Part shown: piece by piece, positions 32,023 through 40,400 of the stretch
Numbering within the stretch: the first letter of the stretch is position 1
Layout: every line of letters starts with the position of its first letter
Assembly (NCBI RefSeq): GCF_016900045.1
Contig: NZ_JACSNP010000016.1
Coordinates: 1 to 40,400 of the forward strand
Length of the DNA stretch: 40,400 bases
Direction: 5' to 3'
Source of the DNA: Fusobacterium mortiferum
Lineage (GTDB): Bacteria > Fusobacteriota > Fusobacteriia > Fusobacteriales > Fusobacteriaceae
Made by a program: the position numbers and the translations under genes
The notes under the pieces: generated by a model
Databases searched by the model: none
Told to the model about the DNA's origin: nothing
The model's input: the letters and a program-made list of their open reading frames with translations, nothing else

Positions 32023-32946
32023 ATGAAAAAGGTAGTTGTAGTAGGAAGTATAAATATGGATTTAGTTACTAGATGTAAAAGAGCTCCAAAGGGTGGAGAA
32101 ACACTTTTTGGTGAAGAATTTTCTCAAGTACCAGGAGGAAAAGGAGCAAATCAGGCAGTAGCTATTGGAAAGTTAGGAACAAATGTAATAATGTTAGGAA
32201 AGATAGGAAAAGACTCTTTTGGAAAAGATATGCTTGTATCTATGGAGAAAAATGGAGTTAATATTCAGCATATCGAAGAGGGAGAGAAAGCAACTGGGAT
32301 AGCTAAAATAATAGTGGAAGAAAGTGGACAAAATAGAATTTTAGTAGTAGCAGGTGCAAATAGTGAAGTAGATAAGGAATATGTAGATAGACATTTAGCC
32401 GCAATAAAAGAGAGTGATATTGTAGTAACACAGTTAGAAATTCCAATAGAAACAGTAGAATATACTCTTAAAAAGGCTAAGGAGTTTGGAAAGATAACTA
32501 TTTTAAATCCAGCTCCAGCTAGAGAATTGAGTGATGAAATAATAAAAAATAGTGATTTTATTATTCCGAATGAAAGTGAATTAGCTTTAATAACAGGGAT
32601 GGCAGTTGAAACTGAAGAGGAGATAAAAAAAGCTGGAAAAAAACTTTTAGATATGGGGGTAAAGAATCTTATAATAACACTAGGGAGTAAGGGTTCTCTT
32701 CATTTAAATAGAGATAAGTGTGAATTTCATTCAGCGTATAAAGTAAAGGCAATAGATACAACTGCTGCTGGGGATAGTTTTATAGGTGGTGTTGTAAGAG
32801 AGTTAAATGGGGATAATATATCAGAGGCAATAGAATTTGGAACAAAGGTTTCAGCTATAGCAGTAACAAAAAAAGGTGCACAAACATCAATACCAACAAT
32901 AGAAGAGGTAATAAAATTTAAGGGGGTAAAAAATGAAAAAAAGTAG
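32023..32946 (+). CDS. rbsK: Ribokinase
   Basis: RbsK phosphorylates D-ribose at O5 after import. The 307-residue PfkB-family protein shows GSINMDLVTRC, PGGKGANQAVAIGKLG near 43-58, LNPAPARELSDE, IPNESELALITG and the catalytic anion-hole motif DTTAAGDSFIGGV. The ATG at 32023 is preceded by aaggagga. Its 3' end overlaps rbsD by 14 bases. Confidence 0.96.
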   Translation: MKKVVVVGSINMDLVTRCKRAPKGGETLFGEEFSQVPGGKGANQAVAIGKLGTNVIMLGKIGKDSFGKDMLVSMEKNGVNIQHIEEGEKATGIAKIIVEESGQNRILVVAGANSEVDKEYVDRHLAAIKESDIVVTQLEIPIETVEYTLKKAKEFGKITILNPAPARELSDEIIKNSDFIIPNESELALITGMAVETEEEIKKAGKKLLDMGVKNLIITLGSKGSLHLNRDKCEFHSAYKVKAIDTTAAGDSFIGGVVRELNGDNISEAIEFGTKVSAIAVTKKGAQTSIPTIEEVIKFKGVKNEKK

Positions 32947-33340
32947 ATTGTTAAATAGTGAGTTAGCTTATGAGATAGCTAAAATTGGGCATACTGCTCA
33001 CATAACACTTTGCGATGCAGGGTTACCTATACCTAAAGGAGTAAAAAGAATAGATTTAGCAGTAGAAGCTGGATTACCATCTTTTATAGGGGTTCTAAAT
33101 CCACTATTGAGTGAAATGCAAATTGAGGAGATAATTTTAGCAGAAGAAATAAAAGAGAAAAATCCAACTATGTTGGAGAAAATTTTAAAAAGTTTTGAAG
33201 CAGCTGGAATGGATCCTAAGGTAGTTTGGGTAAAACATGAAGAGTTTAAAAAAATTACAAAAGAAAGTGAAGTAATTGTCAGAACAGGAGAGTGTTCACC
33301 ATATGCAAATATTATTTTAAAATCTGGAGTAGTTTTCTAA
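32933..33340 (+). CDS. rbsD: D-ribose pyranase
   Basis: RbsD interconverts the pyranose and furanose forms of ribose, supplying the form that ribokinase uses. The 135-residue protein carries the family N-terminus [28 protein letters not shown], split here by the catalytic His in GHTAH, and the C-terminal [13 protein letters not shown]. The ATG at 32933 follows aaggggg, inside the rbsK end. rbsA follows after 22 bases. Confidence 0.96.
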   Translation: MKKSRLLNSELAYEIAKIGHTAHITLCDAGLPIPKGVKRIDLAVEAGLPSFIGVLNPLLSEMQIEEIILAEEIKEKNPTMLEKILKSFEAAGMDPKVVWVKHEEFKKITKESEVIVRTGECSPYANIILKSGVVF

Positions 33341-33362
33341 GAAAAGTTATTTAGGAGAGAAT

Positions 33363-34874
33363 ATGGATAAAGAAATTGTTTTAAGAATGAGTGATATAGT
33401 TAAAACATTTCCTGGGGTTAAAGCTTTAGATGGAGCGAGCTTAAATATTTATAAGGGAAGAGTTATGGCTCTTATGGGAGAGAACGGAGCAGGTAAATCA
33501 ACTCTTATAAAAGTAATGACAGGAATTTATAATATGGATAGTGGGAGTTTATATGTAGGTAGTTCTAAAGTTGATTTTAGAAATGTAAATGATTCACAAG
33601 AAAAGGGAATAGCTGTAATTCACCAAGAGTTAAATTTAATTCCAGAACTTTCAATTACTGAGAATATATTTTTAGGAAGGGAATTAACTAATAATTTTGC
33701 TAAAATAGATAGTTCTTTGATGAAAAAAGAAGCTAGGATTTTATTAGATAAATTAAATGTTAAAGAAGATGAAGAGACTCTTGTTAAGGAGTTAACAATA
33801 GGGAAGATGCAGATGGTAGAAATAGCTAAAGCTTTATCTCAAAATGCTAAAATAATAGTAATGGATGAGCCTACAGATGCATTGACAGATAGTGAAACTG
33901 AAAGTTTGTTTAAAGTTATAAGAGAGTTGACATCAGAAGGAAAAAGTGTTGTATATATTTCTCATAGATTGAAAGAAATACCAGAAATTTGTGATGATAT
34001 TACGGTTATGAGAGATGGAAAATTTATATGTGAAGCAGAAGTTAAAGATATAGATGAAGAATTTATAATCAGAAATATGGTGGGAAGAACTTTAGATGAG
34101 CAATTTCCAAGAGTTAAAGTTCCTAAAGGAAAAGAAGTTTTAAGAGTTGAAGGATTAAAAAGTCAATATATAAACGATGTAAGTTTTTCATTGTATAAAG
34201 GAGAAATACTTGGAATATCTGGTCTTATGGGAGCTGGAAGAAGTGAACTTGTAAAGACTATCTATGGACATTTAAAAAAATATAGCGGTAATATACTAAT
34301 AGAGGGTGAAAAAAAAGATATAAGATCTGCCAAAGAAGGAATAAGTAATGGAATAGCTTATGTATCTGAAGATAGAAAAGGAGATGGTCTTGTATTGGGG
34401 ATGAGTGTTAAGGAGAATATGACTTTATCAGCCTTAAAGCACTTTTCAACTATTTTTAAATTAGATCATAAAAAAGAGGAGAAAGGTGTTGGTGAATATA
34501 TAGAAAAATTTAAGGTGAAAACTCCAAATATGAATCAAAAAATAAAAAATTTAAGTGGAGGAAATCAACAAAAAGTTGCAATAGCTAAAGCACTTTTAAC
34601 AAATCCTAAAATACTTATTTTAGATGAACCAACAAGGGGAGTTGATGTGGGAGCTAAAAAAGAGATTTATGATTTTATAAATGCTCTTAAGATAAAAGGG
34701 TTGAGTATTATTATGATTTCATCGGAAATGCCAGAGATTATGGGATTAAGTGATAGAATAATTGTACTTCACAATGGAAAAATAACGGGGGAGTTTTTAG
34801 CAGAGGATGCAACACAAGAGAAAATAATGAGATGTGCAGTGGGAGGAAAAAATGTTAAAGAGAATATGGAGTAA
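33363..34874 (+). CDS. rbsA: Ribose import ATP-binding protein
   Basis: RbsA is the double ATPase of the ribose ABC importer, 503 residues. The first nucleotide domain has Walker [10 protein letters not shown] near 39-47, a degenerate signature [15 protein letters not shown], and Walker [12 protein letters not shown]. The second domain has a modified Walker [11 protein letters not shown], the intact signature [15 protein letters not shown] and [12 protein letters not shown]. This asymmetry is normal in sugar importers of the RbsA/MglA type. rbsC begins inside its last 23 bases. Confidence 0.95.
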   Translation: MDKEIVLRMSDIVKTFPGVKALDGASLNIYKGRVMALMGENGAGKSTLIKVMTGIYNMDSGSLYVGSSKVDFRNVNDSQEKGIAVIHQELNLIPELSITENIFLGRELTNNFAKIDSSLMKKEARILLDKLNVKEDEETLVKELTIGKMQMVEIAKALSQNAKIIVMDEPTDALTDSETESLFKVIRELTSEGKSVVYISHRLKEIPEICDDITVMRDGKFICEAEVKDIDEEFIIRNMVGRTLDEQFPRVKVPKGKEVLRVEGLKSQYINDVSFSLYKGEILGISGLMGAGRSELVKTIYGHLKKYSGNILIEGEKKDIRSAKEGISNGIAYVSEDRKGDGLVLGMSVKENMTLSALKHFSTIFKLDHKKEEKGVGEYIEKFKVKTPNMNQKIKNLSGGNQQKVAIAKALLTNPKILILDEPTRGVDVGAKKEIYDFINALKIKGLSIIMISSEMPEIMGLSDRIIVLHNGKITGEFLAEDATQEKIMRCAVGGKNVKENME

Positions 34875-35778
34875 TAAACCGTTAATAGGACTTATTATAT
34901 TTGCTATAGTGGTATCTATATTAAATCCTAGATTTTTAACTCATGCAAATATATTAAATGTATTGAGACAAACTTCAATAAATTCAATCATAGCAGTTGG
35001 AATGACCTTGGTAATATTAACAGGTGGTATAGATCTTTCAGTAGGTTCAATATTAGCTTTTTGTGGAGCTGTAATGGCATCTTTATTGAATGCTGGATAT
35101 GGAGCTATTTTATCACTTGGAATAACATTAATTTTAGGATTAGTTTTTGGTTTTTTTAATGGCTTTTTAGTCTCTAAAATGAAATTACAAGCGTTCATAG
35201 TAACTTTAGTAACTATGACATTTTTAAGAGGGGCAACGCTTGTTTTTACAGATGGAAAACCTATAACAGTAGATGATGGTGGTATTATTTTTGAAAATAT
35301 AGGAGGGGGATATCTTTTTGATATACCTATTCCAATATATATAATGATATTATTATTTGTAGCAGGACACTATTTGCTTATGCATACTAAATTTGGAAGA
35401 TATACCTATGCTATAGGTGGGAATGAAGAAGCTACAAAATTATCTGGAATAAATGTAGAAAAAATAAAAATATGGGTTTACGGATTATGTGGTATGTTAT
35501 CCGCTCTAGCTGGAGTAATATTGACATCAAGACTTTATTCAGCTCAACCAACAGCAGGAAGTGGATATGAATTAGATGCTATAGCAGCAGTTGTATTAGG
35601 AGGAACTTCTTTATCTGGAGGAGTTGGGAAAATAACTGGAACTGTATTAGGAGCTTTGATAATTGGTGTTTTAGGAAATGCTTTAAACCTGTTAAATGTT
35701 TCTTCATATTATCAAATGATGATAAAAGCAATAGTTATATTAATAGCTGTATTAATAGATAGAAAATCTAATAAGTAA
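34852..35778 (+). CDS. rbsC: Ribose ABC transporter permease
   Basis: RbsC is the membrane channel subunit of the ribose importer, 308 residues with eight to ten hydrophobic spans. The family segment [17 protein letters not shown] is clear, as is the cytoplasmic loop [20 protein letters not shown], which contacts RbsA, and [19 protein letters not shown] chose ATG 34852 with gggagga at 34841-34847; the frame opens earlier at 34834 without a site of its own. rbsB starts 16 bases after its stop. Confidence 0.95.
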   Translation: MLKRIWSNKPLIGLIIFAIVVSILNPRFLTHANILNVLRQTSINSIIAVGMTLVILTGGIDLSVGSILAFCGAVMASLLNAGYGAILSLGITLILGLVFGFFNGFLVSKMKLQAFIVTLVTMTFLRGATLVFTDGKPITVDDGGIIFENIGGGYLFDIPIPIYIMILLFVAGHYLLMHTKFGRYTYAIGGNEEATKLSGINVEKIKIWVYGLCGMLSALAGVILTSRLYSAQPTAGSGYELDAIAAVVLGGTSLSGGVGKITGTVLGALIIGVLGNALNLLNVSSYYQMMIKAIVILIAVLIDRKSNK

Positions 35779-35794
35779 TCTAGAGGTGGTTAAA

Positions 35795-36667
35795 ATGACA
35801 AAAGTAAAAAAAGTATTTGGTATGGCAGCACTTATGATGGCAGTATCTAATTTTGTTAATGCCGAAAAGATTGGATTGGTAGTTTCAACACAAAATAATC
35901 CATTTTTTGTAACATTAAAAGAAGGAGCTGAATCTAAGGCAAAAGAATTGGGACATGAATTAATAGTTTTGGATTCACAAAATGATCCTTCTAAAGAATT
36001 AGGAAATGTTGAAGATCTATTAATAAGAGGAATAGATGTCTTATTAATAAATCCAACTGATTCAGATGCTGTAGCTAGCTCTGTAAGAGCTGCAAATAGG
36101 AGTAAAGTTCCTGTAGTAACTTTAGATAGAGCGGCTAATAAAGGAAAAGTAGTAGCTCATGTTGCATCTGATAATGTATTAGGTGGTGAGATGGCAGGAA
36201 ACTATATAATAGAGAGATTAAATGGTGCTGGAAATGTTGTAGAACTTGAAGGAATTCCAGGGACTACTGCAGCTAGAGATAGAGGAGCTGGATTTAATAA
36301 AGCGGTAAATGGGAAGTTAAATATAGTTGCAAAACAAGCAGCTGATTTTGATAGAACAAGAGGACTTACAGTAATGGAAAATATCTTACAAGCTCAACCA
36401 GAAATAGATGCGGTATTTGCTCATAATGATGAAATGGCTTTAGGAGCTTTAAAAGCAATTGAAGCTTCAGGAAGAAATATAATTGTTGTTGGATTTGATG
36501 CTACTGACGACGCTGTAAATGCTGTAAAACAAGGAAAAATGGGAGCTACTGTAGCACAAAAACCGGCTGAAATAGGGGCTACAGGAGTAGAAGTGGCAGA
36601 TAAAATTATAAAAAAGGAACAGGTACCTGAAAATGTTCCGGTTGCTTTAGAACTTATAACTGAGTAA
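35795..36667 (+). CDS. rbsB: D-ribose-binding periplasmic protein
   Basis: RbsB captures ribose outside the inner membrane and delivers it to RbsC. The 290-residue protein has a signal peptide ending VNA before [10 protein letters not shown]. It follows the family pattern: [57 protein letters not shown] and [14 protein letters not shown]. No lipobox is present, so it is a soluble periplasmic protein. ATG 35795 is chosen, with agaggtgg at 35782-35789. It closes the rbs operon. Confidence 0.95.
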   Translation: MTKVKKVFGMAALMMAVSNFVNAEKIGLVVSTQNNPFFVTLKEGAESKAKELGHELIVLDSQNDPSKELGNVEDLLIRGIDVLLINPTDSDAVASSVRAANRSKVPVVTLDRAANKGKVVAHVASDNVLGGEMAGNYIIERLNGAGNVVELEGIPGTTAARDRGAGFNKAVNGKLNIVAKQAADFDRTRGLTVMENILQAQPEIDAVFAHNDEMALGALKAIEASGRNIIVVGFDATDDAVNAVKQGKMGATVAQKPAEIGATGVEVADKIIKKEQVPENVPVALELITE

Positions 36668-36679
36668 TAAGTCGTTAAT

Positions 36680-36716
36680 GAGAGTTGATAAATAACAAAA
36701 ATCAGCTCTCTTTTTT
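36680..36716 (+). terminator. Terminator of the rbs operon
   Basis: Gagagttga (36680-36688) and tcagctctc (36702-36710) pair over 9 bases with one G-U, followed by TTTTTT. Confidence 0.9.
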
Positions 36717-36778
36717 ATTTAAAAACAAGATTAAATGTAAGGAAATAAAATATATTATACGATAAATTCAAAAAAATA

Positions 36779-36807
36779 TTGACAAAATAATTTATTTTTA
36801 GTAAAAT
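36779..36807 (+). promoter_or_regulatory. Promoter of the nanA-like gene
   Basis: Consensus TTGACA (36779-36784) and TAAAAT (36802-36807) are 17 bases apart. The leader before the ATG at 36899 is about 85 bases. Confidence 0.85.
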
Positions 36808-36821
36808 GTTCTCGTGAACAT
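36806..36821 (+). promoter_or_regulatory. Palindromic operator overlapping the nanA-like promoter
   Basis: Atgttctcgtgaacat has arms atgttc/gaacat around tcgt. It covers the end of the -10 box and the predicted start, the place of a repressor site. The regulator is not in the window, and the site differs from the LacI-type rbs operator. Confidence 0.7.
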
Positions 36822-36898
36822 TAAATGATACAAGATATTTAAAGAAACTACTTGTTAATAAAATTGAATTGAAAAATAGGGAAAAGGGAGTGTTTTAA

Positions 36899-37816
36899 AT
36901 GAGAAATTTAGAAAAATATCATGGAGTAATACCGGCATTCTATGCATGCTATGACAAAGAGGGAAATATAAGTGTAGAGGGAGTAAAGGCTTTAACAAGA
37001 TACTTTATTGAAGCAGGAGTAAAAGGTGTATACGTTGGAGGATCATCAGGAGAGTGTATCTACCAAGGTAAAGAGGAAAGAAAAGTAGTTTTAGAAACTA
37101 TAATGAAAGAAGCTCAAGGAAAATTAACAGTTATAGCTCACGTAGCTTGTAATAATACTGCAGATAGTATGGAATTAGCTGCTCATGCAGAAAGTTTAGG
37201 AGTAGATGCAATAGCTGCAATACCACCAATTTATTTCCGTTTACCAGAACATGCAATAGCAAAATATTGGAATGACATTTCAAGTGCTGCACCAAATACA
37301 GATTTCGTAATTTATAATATTCCACAACTAGCAGGAGTTGCTTTAACACCATCTCTATACAAGGAAATGTTAAAAAATCCAAGAGTAATAGGAGTTAAAA
37401 ACTCATCAATGCCTATTCAAGATATTCAAACATTTAAGGCTATTGGAGGAAAGGATACAATAGTATTCAATGGTCCAGATGAACAATTCATAGGTGGATT
37501 TATGATAGGGGCTGAAGGAGGAATAGGAGGAACTTATGGAGCTATGCCTAAGTTATTCTTAAAAGCTCTAGAGTGTTTCCAAAAAGGAGATTATGAAACA
37601 GCTCGTGCTATTCAATATGATGTAAATGATATAATAACAGCATTATGTTCTTGTAAAGGAAATATGTATGGAGTAATTAAAGCTACTTTAAAAATCAACC
37701 ATAACATAGAAATTGGAGGAGTTCGTGCTCCATTAGCTAACCTTGTAGAAGAGGATATGCCAAAAGTTGAAGCAGTAGCTAAATTAATAAGAGATACAGA
37801 AGCTAAATATTTATAA
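36899..37816 (+). CDS. nanA: N-acetylneuraminate lyase-like protein (DHDPS/NAL family)
   Basis: A 305-residue class I aldolase of the dihydrodipicolinate synthase/N-acetylneuraminate lyase family. GGSSGECIYQ is the carboxylate loop near 47-56. The Tyr in FVIYNIPQLAGV and the Schiff-base Lys in RVIGVKNSS are the catalytic pair. The sequence closely recalls the lyase-like proteins of streptococcal sialic-acid loci, which supports a role in sialic acid breakdown to ManNAc and pyruvate. No other nan gene lies here, and another 2-oxo-acid aldol substrate remains possible. The ribosome site gggaaaaggga lies before ATG 36899. It is monocistronic, with its own operator and terminator. Confidence 0.85.
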   Translation: MRNLEKYHGVIPAFYACYDKEGNISVEGVKALTRYFIEAGVKGVYVGGSSGECIYQGKEERKVVLETIMKEAQGKLTVIAHVACNNTADSMELAAHAESLGVDAIAAIPPIYFRLPEHAIAKYWNDISSAAPNTDFVIYNIPQLAGVALTPSLYKEMLKNPRVIGVKNSSMPIQDIQTFKAIGGKDTIVFNGPDEQFIGGFMIGAEGGIGGTYGAMPKLFLKALECFQKGDYETARAIQYDVNDIITALCSCKGNMYGVIKATLKINHNIEIGGVRAPLANLVEEDMPKVEAVAKLIRDTEAKYL

Positions 37817-37829
37817 TATATAAAAATAG

Positions 37830-37857
37830 GTCCTCGGGATAACTGAGGACTTTTTTT
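37830..37857 (+). terminator. Terminator after the nanA-like gene
   Basis: Gtcctcgg (37830-37837) and ctgaggac (37843-37850) form a stem with one G-U and loop gataa, followed by seven T. Confidence 0.93.
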
Positions 37858-37862
37858 GTACC

Positions 37863-37891
37863 TTGATTTTTTTAAAAAATTGAGAGATAAT
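37863..37891 (+). promoter_or_regulatory. Promoter for yvcK/glmR
   Basis: TTGATT (37863-37868) and GATAAT (37886-37891) are 17 bases apart, immediately after the previous terminator. Confidence 0.6.
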
Positions 37892-37926
37892 GGGAGCAAG
37901 GAAGAAAACAACTAGGAGGAGCAGAT

Positions 37927-38898
37927 GTGAATAAAAAACCGAAAGTGGTAGTTATAGGTGGGGGAAGTGGAATATCGGTAATGTTAAGAGGATTAAAGTA
38001 TTTACCAGTAGATTTAACTGCTATTGTATCTGTAGCTGATGATGGAGGAAGTAGTGGAGCTTTGAGAAAAGAGTTTGATTCACCCCCACCAGGAGATTTA
38101 AGAAATGTTTTAATAGCTTTGAGTGATGTGGAGCCAATAATAGAGGATGTTTTCCAATATAGATTTAAAGAGGAGAGTTCTATTGGAGCACACCCTTTAG
38201 GAAATCTTTTAATAATGGCGATGAATGAAATAACAGGAAATATTGGAGATGCAGTTGATAGACTTAGAAAGTTGTTTAATATAAGGGCTAAGATATTACC
38301 AGCAACTTTGGATAATGTTATTCTTTTTGGAGAAACAGAAAGTGGTAAAATTATTGAGGGAGAATCAAATATACCCTTTGCTAAAGAAAGAATAAAAAAA
38401 GTTTTTTATAAAAATGAAAGAAAAGCTCCAATAAAAAATTTAGAGGCTTTAGAAGATGCTGATTTAATAGTTTTTGGAATAGGAAGCTTATATACTAGTT
38501 TAATTCCAAATTTACTATTGAGTGGAATAAAAGAGAGTTTAGAAAAGAGTAAAGCAAAAGTAGTATATGTTTGTAATGCAATGCAGCAGCCTGGAGAAAC
38601 AGAGGGATATACAGCTGACGAACATATAGAGGCAATATGTAAGGTTATTGGGAATAATATTATAGATGAAGTAGTTGTTGATACTAGGGATATTCCAGAA
38701 GAGATATTGGAAAGATATAGAGCTCAGAATAGTGATAGAGTTTTAGTAGATAAAGAGAGTATAAAAAGTAGAGGGATAAAGGTAAAAGATAGAGACATTC
38801 TAGAAATTGACTCAAGAGGTATGGTAAGACATCATCCGTACAAATTAGCATCAACATTATATTCTTTAATAGATAAATGGGAGGAGTTTTATGTTTAA
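37927..38898 (+). CDS. yvcK: Gluconeogenesis/cell-wall factor YvcK (GlmR), UDP-GlcNAc-binding
   Basis: YvcK (GlmR) binds UDP-GlcNAc and steers carbon towards peptidoglycan precursors in Bacillus. The 323-residue CofD-like protein shows VVIGGGSGISVMLRGLK, VSVADDGGSSGALRKEF, SPPPGDLRNVLIALS and HPLGNLLIMAMNE. The start is GTG 37927 with taggagga upstream; the overlapping ATG at 37925 is in another frame and ends at once. Its last 8 bases overlap the radical SAM gene. It is away from rapZ and whiA, its usual neighbours in Firmicutes. Confidence 0.93.
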   Translation: MNKKPKVVVIGGGSGISVMLRGLKYLPVDLTAIVSVADDGGSSGALRKEFDSPPPGDLRNVLIALSDVEPIIEDVFQYRFKEESSIGAHPLGNLLIMAMNEITGNIGDAVDRLRKLFNIRAKILPATLDNVILFGETESGKIIEGESNIPFAKERIKKVFYKNERKAPIKNLEALEDADLIVFGIGSLYTSLIPNLLLSGIKESLEKSKAKVVYVCNAMQQPGETEGYTADEHIEAICKVIGNNIIDEVVVDTRDIPEEILERYRAQNSDRVLVDKESIKSRGIKVKDRDILEIDSRGMVRHHPYKLASTLYSLIDKWEEFYV

Positions 38899-39721
38899 AC
38901 ATGTATTTGGACCGGTTCCGTCTAGAAGATTGGGTGTTTCTTTAGGAGTGGATTTAGTAACACCTAAAAGTTGTAATATGAACTGTGTATTTTGTGAGTG
39001 TGGAGCTACAAGAGAATTAAAATTAAAAAGAGAGAGCTTTAAAGATATAGATGAAGTAAAAAATGAGATCTTGGAAGCTATAAAAATTGTAAAACCTGAT
39101 TATATAACTTTTTCTGGTAGTGGAGAACCGACTTTAAGTAAGGATTTAGGTAAAATTATTGAGTGGATAAAATCTAATTTAGAAATTAAAGTTTGTGTAA
39201 TTACAAATAGTTTATTGTTAGAAGATAATGAAGTGGTAAAAGAATTAGAAAAAGCAGATTTGATAATGCCAACATTGAACAGTGTAGACAATTTGATCTT
39301 TAAAAAAATAAATAGACCTTCAGCTCAGATAGATGTATCTCAAGTTATGAGAGGGTTAGAAAATTTAAGTAAGAAATATAAAGGAAAAATATATATTGAA
39401 AGTTTTATAATAGAGGGATTAAATGACTCTAATGAACATACAGAGAAAATGGTCGCATTCTTAAAAAATATAAATTTTACTAAACTGCAATTAAATACTT
39501 TGGATAGACCAGGTACAGAGAATTGGGTTCAACCAGCTAGTTATGAAACGATGCAAAGAATAAAAAATAAATATTTAGAATTGGGAATAAGTAATGTTGA
39601 AATAGTAAAAGAGATGAAAGAGTTAGATAAAAAAATAGAAGTTAATGAAGAATTATTAAAAAATATGAAAGAAAAAAGAGAATATTCTGAGAAAGATTTA
39701 AAGAAAATTTTTAAAATTTAA
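38891..39721 (+). CDS. Radical SAM protein (COG0731-like)
   Basis: A 276-residue radical SAM enzyme. The cluster motif CNMNCVFC fits CxxxCxxC, the N-terminus FGPVPSRRLGVSLGVDL is typical of COG0731-type proteins, and TFSGSGEPTL is the SAM-binding GGE-like region. A partial TIM barrel follows, with a charged C-terminal extension (KMKEKREYSEKDLKK-like) that may be coiled. Substrates in this family are poorly known; archaeal relatives modify tRNA wyosine. The ATG at 38891 overlaps the yvcK stop, with gggaggag upstream. After its stop, a weak 6-bp hairpin (39749-39771) lacks a T tract; nothing else is evident before 39815. Confidence 0.85.
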   Translation: MFKHVFGPVPSRRLGVSLGVDLVTPKSCNMNCVFCECGATRELKLKRESFKDIDEVKNEILEAIKIVKPDYITFSGSGEPTLSKDLGKIIEWIKSNLEIKVCVITNSLLLEDNEVVKELEKADLIMPTLNSVDNLIFKKINRPSAQIDVSQVMRGLENLSKKYKGKIYIESFIIEGLNDSNEHTEKMVAFLKNINFTKLQLNTLDRPGTENWVQPASYETMQRIKNKYLELGISNVEIVKEMKELDKKIEVNEELLKNMKEKREYSEKDLKKIFKI

Positions 39722-39814
39722 TAAATTTTTATAAAAAAATATATTTGAAAACCTTTGAAAATACTAGGTTTGTAATATGGTTTTTAAAAAATATAAAATT
39801 TTTTAAAAAAGTTG

Positions 39815-39843
39815 TTGACAGTTTTTATATTATGTGGTAATAT
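39815..39843 (+). promoter_or_regulatory. Strong promoter of the tRNA-Thr-Glu-Tyr (tuf) unit
   Basis: Consensus TTGACA (39815-39820) and TAATAT (39838-39843) are 17 bases apart, preceded by a strongly AT-rich stretch. About 70 bases separate the predicted start from tRNA-Thr. Confidence 0.87.
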
Positions 39844-39917
39844 TATATATGTCAGCGGGACACGAAAGCGAAAAATGAAAACGTAAAAGTGAAACGATGG
39901 CGAAATGAATAGCAAAT

Positions 39918-39993
<76 letters not shown>

Positions 39994-39996
39994 GAT

Positions 39997-40071
39997 GCCC
40001 CGTTCGTTCAGTGGTAAGGACATCAGATTTTCACTCTGGAAACAGGGGTTCGATTCCCCTACGGGGTACCA
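39997..40071 (+). tRNA. tRNA-Glu (anticodon TTC)
   Basis: The acceptor gccccgt pairs with acggggt, with a G-U first pair, then A and an encoded CCA. The anticodon stem tcaga/tctgg encloses loop ttttcac, giving TTC for glutamate. It starts 3 bases after tRNA-Thr. Confidence 0.95.
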
Positions 40072-40090
40072 CTATAAAAACTTAATAATC

Positions 40091-40175
40091 GGTGAGGTTC
40101 CCGAGTGGCCAAAGGGATCAGACTGTAAATCTGCCGGCTCTGCCTTCGAAGGTTCGAATCCTTCCCTCACCACCA
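40091..40175 (+). tRNA. tRNA-Tyr (anticodon GTA)
   Basis: The acceptor ggtgagg pairs with cctcacc, then A and an encoded CCA. The anticodon stem cagac-type arm encloses ctgtaaa, giving GTA for tyrosine. The 85-base length reflects the long variable arm expected of bacterial tRNA-Tyr. Confidence 0.96.
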
Positions 40176-40183
40176 CTTAACAA

Positions 40184-40224
40184 CTACACTGAAGTGCATA
40201 AGCATAATGTGTGGATTTTTTTTT
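40184..40224 (+). terminator. Probable terminator between tRNA-Tyr and tuf
   Basis: Ctacac (40184-40189) pairs with gtgtgg (40209-40214) with one G-U, an inner tgc/gca pairing is possible, and a run of nine T follows after one A. The stem is weak, so partial read-through into tuf is plausible. Confidence 0.6.
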
Positions 40225-40324
40225 ATCAAAATAAAAAACTTGTTAAGAAATAAGTAGAAATTTTGTAAAAATAGTAGTAAAATAAACTTATAGTATTATA
40301 AAAACATTTGGAGGTATAACCACA

Positions 40325-40400
40325 ATGGCTAAAGAAAAATTCGAAAGAAGCAAACCGCACGTTAACATCGGAACAATCGGACACGTTGACCACGGAAAAA
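40325..40400 (+). CDS. tuf: Elongation factor Tu (partial, N-terminus)
   Basis: The first 25 residues are visible: [19 protein letters not shown], then HVDHGK, the start of the GTP-binding P-loop (GHVDHGKT). EF-Tu carries aminoacyl-tRNA to the ribosome. The ATG at 40325 follows ggagg at 40310-40314. The gene runs out of the window. Codons such as atc, aac and cac are more GC-ended than in neighbouring genes, as expected for a highly expressed gene. Confidence 0.96.

Noticed and set aside
36806-36821. A LexA (SOS) box reading of the nanA palindrome.
   Set aside because: The Gram-positive-type LexA box is GAAC-N4-GTTC; here the half sites are in the opposite order (GTTC-N4-GAAC), and the gene is catabolic.
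39749-39771. Hairpin aaacct/aggttt after the radical SAM gene, considered as a terminator.
   Set aside because: The stem is only six A/T-rich pairs with no T tract directly after it, so it is weaker than every other terminator in the window.
39995-40180. Open frames on both strands across the tRNA-Glu and tRNA-Tyr genes.
   Set aside because: They are translations of tRNA sequence and have no coding character.

Overview
The window is AT-rich bacterial chromosome, with coding sequence dominated by A/T-ending codons and AGA arginine. Gene content and order best fit Fusobacterium or a close relative (Fusobacteriota). A Gram-negative envelope is suggested by gmhB (heptose pathway). MutS2, a mini-RNase III next to cysS, and TTG starts also occur. 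The genus is inferred from protein character and gene order; no database search was made.

Layout: (1) 1-250, the 3' end of a 23S rRNA gene and a 5S rRNA gene. (2) 302-12046, gmhB followed by a division and cell-wall run: murF, mraY, murD, murG, murC, murB, ddl, ftsQ, ftsA, ftsZ. (3) 12054-12734, rpsF-rpsR with its own promoter and terminator. (4) 12815-17790, a minus-strand block: a three-gene amino-acid/2-oxo-acid cassette (aminotransferase, iron-type dehydrogenase, binding lipoprotein) behind an attenuator-like leader, then a MATE transporter, then rpmB. (5) 17960-26790, a tightly packed housekeeping operon: mutS2, ispD, a nitrilase-fold amidohydrolase, an unknown anchored protein, cysS, mrnC, mreB, and a DNA polymerase III delta' gene. 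(6) 27052-27387, four tRNAs (Val, Asp, Phe, Cys). (7) 27453-29944, a TPP riboswitch and the thiamine salvage genes thiD, thiE, thiM. (8) 30047-30933, a flavoprotein and a DUF1622 membrane protein. (9) 30998-36716, a complete ribose operon rbsR-K-D-A-C-B with a LacI-type operator. (10) 36779-37857, a nanA-like lyase with a palindromic operator. (11) 37927-39721, yvcK/glmR and a radical SAM gene. (12) 39815-40400, tRNA-Thr, tRNA-Glu, tRNA-Tyr and the start of tuf.

How the parts work together: regions 2 and 11, and mreB in region 5, all bear on peptidoglycan synthesis and cell shape. Regions 4, 7, 9 and 10 are nutrient uptake or catabolic units, each with a visible cis-regulatory signal (attenuator, riboswitch, operators). 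Nearly all promoters I could place have a 17-base spacer. The exception, with 19 bases, lies before the MATE gene.

Most of the window is ordinary core genome. The least explained element is the leader at 15777-16014 (minus strand). It has a near-consensus promoter, a 26-codon ORF starting Met-Phe-Met-Met, mutually exclusive pairings, and a terminator ahead of the binding-protein/dehydrogenase/aminotransferase operon. I saw no CRISPR array, insertion sequence or prophage.
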